DNA of 64,000 nt from Solen grandis (taxonomy: Eukaryota; Mollusca; Bivalvia; Adapedonta; Solenidae), in NCBI GenBank assembly GCA_021229015.1, contig CM037788.1, forward strand, positions 43,006,196 to 43,070,195, written 5' to 3'. Positions 58,890 through 64,000 of this stretch are shown one piece after another. A program made the position numbers and the translations under genes. Position 1 is the first letter of the stretch. Each line of letters starts with the position of its first letter. A model generated the notes under the pieces. That model searched no databases and was not told the origin of the DNA. It was given only the letters and a program-made list of their open reading frames with translations.

Positions 58890-59898
58890 TCATTTGCGCA
58901 TGCGTATTATACTAATTTACTAAGCTTGATCAATCGAACGTAAAATTCATAGCGTTTAAGTTGCAGTCATACATAAAATGTAGGTGTGCTGTAATTCTCG
59001 ACATGAGCTACACAATATCATTAAAAATGTTTTGTGGTTAAAAGCATGTTCGTCCTTCATAAGCCTTTGTGAAGAGTAATATTATGCAATGTCATCTAAC
59101 TACATTTTGAAACCAACTATTGTACGTAATTAACTTTCGTTTACATTAAATTTCGTTACTCATGGTCTTTAGACAATTTCGTTGGGTTACATTTATTCGT
59201 GGGTTCATGCTTTAGAAAACGTGGGGTCTATTGAATGAACTATTGTTTCGAATCGGGTTGAGGATGGGGTAGGGTAATGTTCGTGGGAAAAAAAAAACTC
59301 TCCACGAAAACAACGAAAATTAATGTCCAACGAAAAATAATGATTTCACAGTACAGATAATCAGGATAATTGCGACAACTGGTTCGCCCAAAACATATGG
59401 ATGATCTCATTGACTGTATTATATTTACATGCATCTCCGCCCAAAAGTGTATGTTTGTTTAATAATAAAATATAAAATTCCCTAGATGAAGCTGTTAAGT
59501 CTATCCCATATCTTTAACATATGACTCAAGAAACATACTAAATATCTTCTAAAAGATAATCAAACGCCATCCAGTAGCGATGCGTGACTTTCACTACATG
59601 TCATTAAGGTAATCCATCCATCATTAAGTTATAATCGCGATTGTCCCCGGTGGCCGAGTGGTAAGAGCATCCGCCTCGGAAGCGGAAGGTTGTGGGTTGG
59701 ATCTCCGGACGCGACAATTACCACAGTGGTAAAGAAAATGGTTATGGTACAATAGCTCCCTTACAAGCTCAGCATATTATAAGGGTGCAGGTTCCAGGAC
59801 TGGCTGGCCCACTGTCAGGATAATGTGACTGGGTGTGGTATCATGCCACATGTCGACGGCATGATCCTGTAGTGTTGCAGCACTATATCTGTTTTAAG

Positions 59899-61485
59899 GA
59901 CGTTTCAGCGGGTTACAGCTGATTTTGAATTTGGTATTTTTTTTATTTTGAATTTCTGATTTATTTTAAGTAGAATGATAGAAGAAAGCCCAAATTTTAA
60001 GAAACATGTGTTATGAATATCATTAAAAGTTTATTTGCCAAATTTTGAAGGTAAAAAAAGTCACATTTTAGTGTTTTTATGCAAATTTGGCTAAATTTCA
60101 ATGAAAAAGCATTTTAAAAAAAAAAAAAAAAAAAAGCCTGGTGAGGTGTGTTTTTTTTTTACATTTTCAGAAGGCATTATATCAAAGGACTGACTCTGAA
60201 AAAAATAAAGGAAATCTGTCCGTTAATTTTTTTTATTTAGAAAAATTCACAGTTTTGGGATAGTTTTTGTATACATTTTGGTCTGGGCACAAATGAGATT
60301 TAGTGCCCGTTTTGTATGTTCAATGCATATTTGACAGTATTTTTATCCGTAACTTAATATTATAAGTTACAAATGTTGATAAAATATTTTAAATACAGTC
60401 GAATCCCGGTTATTCGAAGTCCTGGGGATCGGCGTTTTATTTCGAGTAAGGCATGTATTCGAATAAACCAAATCACGTCGACCGTTGGAACAAAAGCCCA
60501 TTCCAGCCATGCTTTTTCATGCAGTGAACGTAATATATAATGTATTTTATATCAAAATATGTTATTTTGATTTAGGAACGTTAATGAAAACGACTAATCA
60601 CATGCGACTACACGTATCCAATATCAACGTCGTCTTGAAAACAGCAATGGATATTTGATATTTAATTAACACCATTCATCTATTTCTGCATAAATTATAC
60701 ATAATAAATGCATGCATCCATTCATCAGGTCTGACTAAATCACAAGAAACTACATGTATCAACGTGATATCAACATCATCTCGAAATGTTCATTTAAAAA
60801 AAGGATGTAATCGTGGTCTGCTTGTTACACTTGTTTAATTCTTCCTTTCCAAGCGAAATACGTTTCGTATACCTAAAAAATCATCAATCATCACCTTTAT
60901 CTTAATGATTGAACTGCACAAACATCCAATCAATTAACAACTTATGCAAACTGTAAGCGGCCGTCTCCCACCCATTTCGGTAATTAATTGACGTTTGCGC
61001 CTTTCCATTGTTTGTTTTCAAAATGTCGCCGGTAATTAATGTTCGTCAGCGACTTCGGATAAGGAGGTGCGAAACTCTTACGAATTTATTGGCACGGGCC
61101 GAAATTTCTTTTCGGATGAGGCCAGGTATTCGAATGGCACAAATTTGAATAACCCAGATATTTTTATATAGAAATAAGAAGGAGAGTGATTGGGACCAAC
61201 GAAGTGTTTCGAATGACGCCGGGTATTTGAATGAGAGGTGGTGGAGTAACTGGGGTTCGACTGTATATCATTTTAATATGCTGTTACAGTATTTAGAATG
61301 AAATCTTTATTTTTAACGCCATGTTTTTCTAACAATTTTTAGCAAATAGTGATGTTCTAGCATCAGCTTAATCTCTAAAACAAGCATGGTGACCCCCTAT
61401 TTTTAATTCATATATATTTTAGTTGAAATCTAAAGAACTTATATGCAATTTCTTTGAAAAATCTGTCCGTTAGAAAAAAAAAGCC
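59899..61485. mobile_element. Unclassified insertion inside a SINE, itself containing the pogo-like element
   Basis: It interrupts the SINE-B copy between 59642-59898 and 61486-61545; the six bases TTTAAG flank it on both sides. It begins GACGTTTCAGCGGG and ends in an A-run and GCC. No inverted ends or coding frame are seen. Without the nested pogo-like element it is about 719 bases. Confidence 0.6.
60396..61263. mobile_element. Pogo/Tigger-like non-autonomous element
   Basis: TA-flanked ends: left CAGTCGAATCCCGGTTATTC, right (reverse complement) CAGTCGAACCCCAGTTACTC, with further subterminal symmetry (TTCGAATAAACC, TTCGAATGGCAC). The terminal CAG and TA target fit the pogo group. No transposase frame is visible in its 868 bases. 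Confidence 0.72.
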
Positions 61486-61546
61486 TTTAAGTAGACATTG
61501 TTTCTAAATGAGTGAAATACTGTCGGTGGGACGTTAACCCCCCCCC

Positions 61547-61591
<45 letters not shown>

Positions 61592-61849
61592 ATATTGGTC
61601 CTTCAAATGCTTAAAAAAGGCTTCAGTTCAGATGCAAGAATCCATTGACTTTGAAGTTGTATGCTCAGAGTCTTTAAAGGCTTTCATTTACTACAGAATT
61701 CCCACTATCACTTGATGGACCATGATCACAACTTCACGATGAGTGGATCACATGATTTGTTCTCGTGTTGTATGTATGGGTGTAACGTTTCATTTCGCAA
61801 TAATTGATGCATTTCAAATAAACGCCAACGGTTGCTGATTTTTTAGAGC

Positions 61850-62042
61850 GCTCGATCCGAGTGTGGGAGGCGTGTAGTTCGAGTCCTAATGTGTCATACC
61901 AATACTATCTTCAAGTTGATAACTGGTCCGGAGTCAGGATACCTTGACTTGTCTCCCGATGTAATAAAGCAGTTTGGCAGCATGATATTCACAAAGTCTT
62001 CAAATGATTGAATTCAATCATTGTCAATTGGACTCAGAACCC
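61850..62042 (+). mobile_element. SINE-B-like relic
   Basis: AGAGCGCTCGATCCGAGTGT, then TAGTTCGAGTCC (B-box-like), TGGTCCGGAGTCAGGATACC and TTCAAATGATTGAATTCAAT keep the order of SINE-B parts at low similarity. Confidence 0.45.
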
Positions 62043-62710
62043 TATAAAATAATTCAACATTATTTATATAAAAACAAATCAAATGCATATCCTATATTTG
62101 GTTGTATTTTTAGCGATCGGACAAACACAAGCATAGATAATTAGGAAATTTAGTATAATCCTTATAAATAAAGTTCCATGATTATGTACATTTTATTTAA
62201 TGATTTTCGGTGGAATATAGAGAAATATCAGCGAATTAAAAAAAAAAATTTCACTGTTTCAAACAGTGAATATTACCATTTATATAATTTTGACTGTTTT
62301 GTAATGGGACTACTAAAAGACACTGTCGTATTTTTTTCAAGACATTTCAATATTGATTTCAACATTGAAATAAACATTCTTCAAGAAATACTTGAAAGAA
62401 AGAAATGTTGATTGCACTCTTTCTTTGTGTTCATTTATTGGACTATTTTTAGACCAAATAACGATTCATGCGACTTCGGGGATCAAGGCTCCCCACAAGT
62501 TAAAAATTATGATGAACTTAGTAACAATGTGTAAAAACGTCGCAGAAAGGCATTAAATAAAAATAAACATGGTTGGTTTCAGTGGAAAATGATTTTTAAT
62601 TCATCTCTTGACAGTGCCACTCGTAAAAATATTGATTTTCCTTCTCACCCAATGAATTAAAAAAAAACCTGAAACCAACAATTATCCTCTATATATTATA
62701 TTCTATTCTA

Positions 62711-62882
62711 AGGGCGCTATGGTCCAGTGGTCGATTACCCGACTGCAGATCAAAAAGTTGTGGGTTCGAATGGGCAAGGATGTTTCATGACCTTCTCAGG
62801 CACAAAGTACTGGACCAACACAGGAGTCATCGAGAGGGATTTGTATAAGAATTCGTTTCCCAATCGATGTAAAATAATTTAG
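62711..62882 (+). mobile_element. SINE-C copy with tRNA-Cys-like head
   Basis: GACTGCAGATCAAAAAG followed by GTGGGTTCGAAT resembles the anticodon arm (GCA) and T arm of tRNA-Cys, while the acceptor stem does not pair. Tail TTTCCCAATCGATGTAAAAT. Confidence 0.72.
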
Positions 62883-63209
62883 TTAAAAAATACTAAATAC
62901 ATAAAATTCAAATTGAAAATGTATATACATTTCGATACCCATTTATGTATTTTTGTTGTAAATGTTCGTACCAATGATATTGTCATGGTTGAGTGGCTGC
63001 TGTCTGCAGCCTTCTTTACAGGGTTTAAGTTTATCGTCATTATGCACCTGCACTTTTGATTAAATATGTATCTCGTAGATACAAATTGAGGGGAAAGTAA
63101 ACAAATGCACCTTCATCAATTGTTCGGTCATGCAACAAATGATTTTAGCAATTTAACCATGCATTGTTAATCTTCATAATTATATACTCGTGTTGTCAAA
63201 TGCTTAAAG

Positions 63210-63715
63210 CCCCAGTGCGTTTTAGCTTAGGATTTTGCAAGGGAAAATTTTAAATTTTCAAAATTTTCGAAATGGCAAAGCCTCTAATGATGCTTGATTA
63301 ACTCCTTGATGTTTAAATAAGCCCACATAATGAAATATTCTACGACAGAATACGGGAAATCCCAAGGGATCATAAGTTGTTCAGACAGGGCAAGATAATG
63401 AGAAAAATGGGCGGAGCGTGTTCTGATACACACTGTTCAGTAAAATCACGAATGTTTCGGTGTACACGGAGTTCGTGAATTTTTGCTATAGCTTGAAAAA
63501 CCTTTGATATACCATACTAGAAGAGATATGAAGAAAATCCACGGACTTAAGAAAAAAAAACACCTATATGTCGATTTTATGCTGACATTGTTTTGAGCTT
63601 AATATAGAACAAGAAAGCTGCAACTTGTTTTTTTTTTCTAATTAGATCTTTCCTGTAAATTAGGCATTTCTCAAGGTCTTTCGGGGATGAAATTTACACA
63701 GAGGCATATGTGTTG
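63210..63715 (+). repeat. Interspersed repeat, copy 2
   Basis: Homologue of 34890-35330. Where copy 1 has the 92-base MITE, this copy has about 115 bases (63450-63570) with imperfect inverted ends, perhaps a fuller, older relative of that MITE. Confidence 0.55.
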
Positions 63716-63830
63716 TAGGTGCATTCGGATTTAGCTCTAATAACTATATATATAATGGGACTTTAAGCAAACATATAAGAAAACTAGCGTTCAACCGAAT
63801 TGAAAAAAAGAAAAAATTCGAGAACATAAT

Positions 63831-63864
<34 letters not shown>

Positions 63865-63872
63865 TGTGTGTA
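63831..63872. repeat. (TG)n microsatellite
   Basis: About 20 TG units with one TATG interruption. Confidence 0.95.
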
Positions 63873-64000
63873 TTTTCACTTAGAAAATGAGATGTTAATA
63901 TACTAAAATAACTGAAACTGAGGCTGAACAACCAATTTTACCATATTCATCCATGCGTGAAATATAGGTCGCAGCCATAAATTTGCATAAATATGAAACA

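Larger units (their letters stand above)
36986..58890 (-). other. Multi-exon gene model: secreted EGF/sushi (CCP) protein, 3' end not resolved
   Basis: Fifteen minus-strand exons (start exon plus fourteen coding exons) join in one open frame of 2254 nt, at least 751 residues: signal peptide, two EGF-like modules, twelve CCP modules. All have GT-AG borders read directly from the sequence, and the phases agree at every junction (1-1 throughout, except the 51661-51788 / 50385-50565 junction, which is phase 0). Known CCP/EGF proteins act outside the cell in complement control, adhesion or pathogen recognition; which applies here is unknown. There is no stop or polyadenylation site I can assign. 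The last clear exon ends at 36986 in phase 1, and a 100-base gap lies 485 bases further on. A transmembrane or C-terminal exon may be hidden there. The exons are sound; the overall chain is inference from phase and order. Confidence 0.85.
55260..59060 (-). repeat. Segmental duplicate of the 5' region (copy B), intron 1 and promoter of the EGF/CCP gene
   Basis: Homologous to 2216-4150 in the same orientation. It is longer because of the LINE, a ~350-base stretch at 55474-55830, and small A-rich differences. Homology fades at about 59050, next to a GTTTTGTGGTTAAAA stretch. Confidence 0.92.
59642..61545 (+). mobile_element. SINE-B copy, split by a 1.59-kb insertion
   Basis: The tRNA-like head (GTGGCCGAGTGGTAAGAGC A box, GTGGGTTGGATCTCC B box) is at 59642-59715, and the body runs to 59898. 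The tail (TAGACATTGTTTC to GGGACGTTAAC) resumes at 61492 and ends in C- and A-runs. Confidence 0.82.
61546..64000. other. No supportable gene
   Basis: Contains SINE relics at 61850 and 62711, the interspersed repeat at 63210 and the (TG)n tract. The 77-codon frame at 62178 has no recognisable features. Confidence 0.5.

Noticed and set aside
62711..62780. Possible tRNA-Cys gene
   Set aside because: The anticodon arm is good, but the acceptor and T stems do not close and the SINE-C tail follows.

Overview
The window is eukaryotic, intron-rich and dense in repeats. It is AT-rich, open reading frames are short except for one retrotransposon fragment, splice sites are of animal type, and several families of tRNA-derived SINEs are interspersed. 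The SINE tails and the short elements beginning with a GGGCCATGATGGCCC palindrome look like those of bivalve molluscs. That taxonomic placement is recognition from memory, not a search. A 100-base N gap lies at 36401-36500.

The one convincing host gene is on the minus strand, from a TATA-type promoter near 58890 down to at least 36986. It has a non-coding first exon (about 58797-58859) and a signal-peptide exon at 54200-54312. Two six-cysteine EGF-like exons follow (52576-52689, 51661-51788), then twelve sushi/CCP exons: 50385-50565, 47820-47987, five exons alternating two types between 40681 and 44552, and five near-identical short CCP exons between 36986 and 39432. The fourteen coding exons and the start exon join in frame into at least 751 residues. 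Nearly all internal exons are phase 1-1, so they can be duplicated or skipped without a frameshift. The product should be a secreted or membrane-tethered EGF/CCP protein; its 3' end is not resolved.

The 5' end of this gene is duplicated. The promoter, first exon, intron 1 and a 59-bp minisatellite at 54342-59060 reappear at 1-4150 in the same order and orientation. The second copy therefore probably starts a paralogue whose coding exons lie beyond the left edge. The copy near 55-59 kb carries a 5'-truncated LINE that the other lacks.

4.6-13.6 kb and 19-29 kb are mosaics of one repeat superfamily rich in CRE-like TGACGTCA palindromes, often in pairs or triplets exactly 10 bp apart. Several copies end in a hairpin followed by CTAG, as Helitron-type 3' ends do. 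Embedded in and around these are a mariner-like relic (16031-16869), two inverted hAT-like elements (20878-21654, 26475-27007), a mariner-type MITE (35123-35214), a Helitron-like element with 165-bp internal repeats inside the gene (41351-42861), a pogo-like element nested in an unknown insertion nested in a SINE (59642-61545), and about twenty SINE copies. 29.9-36.4 kb and 61.6-64 kb hold no supportable gene.
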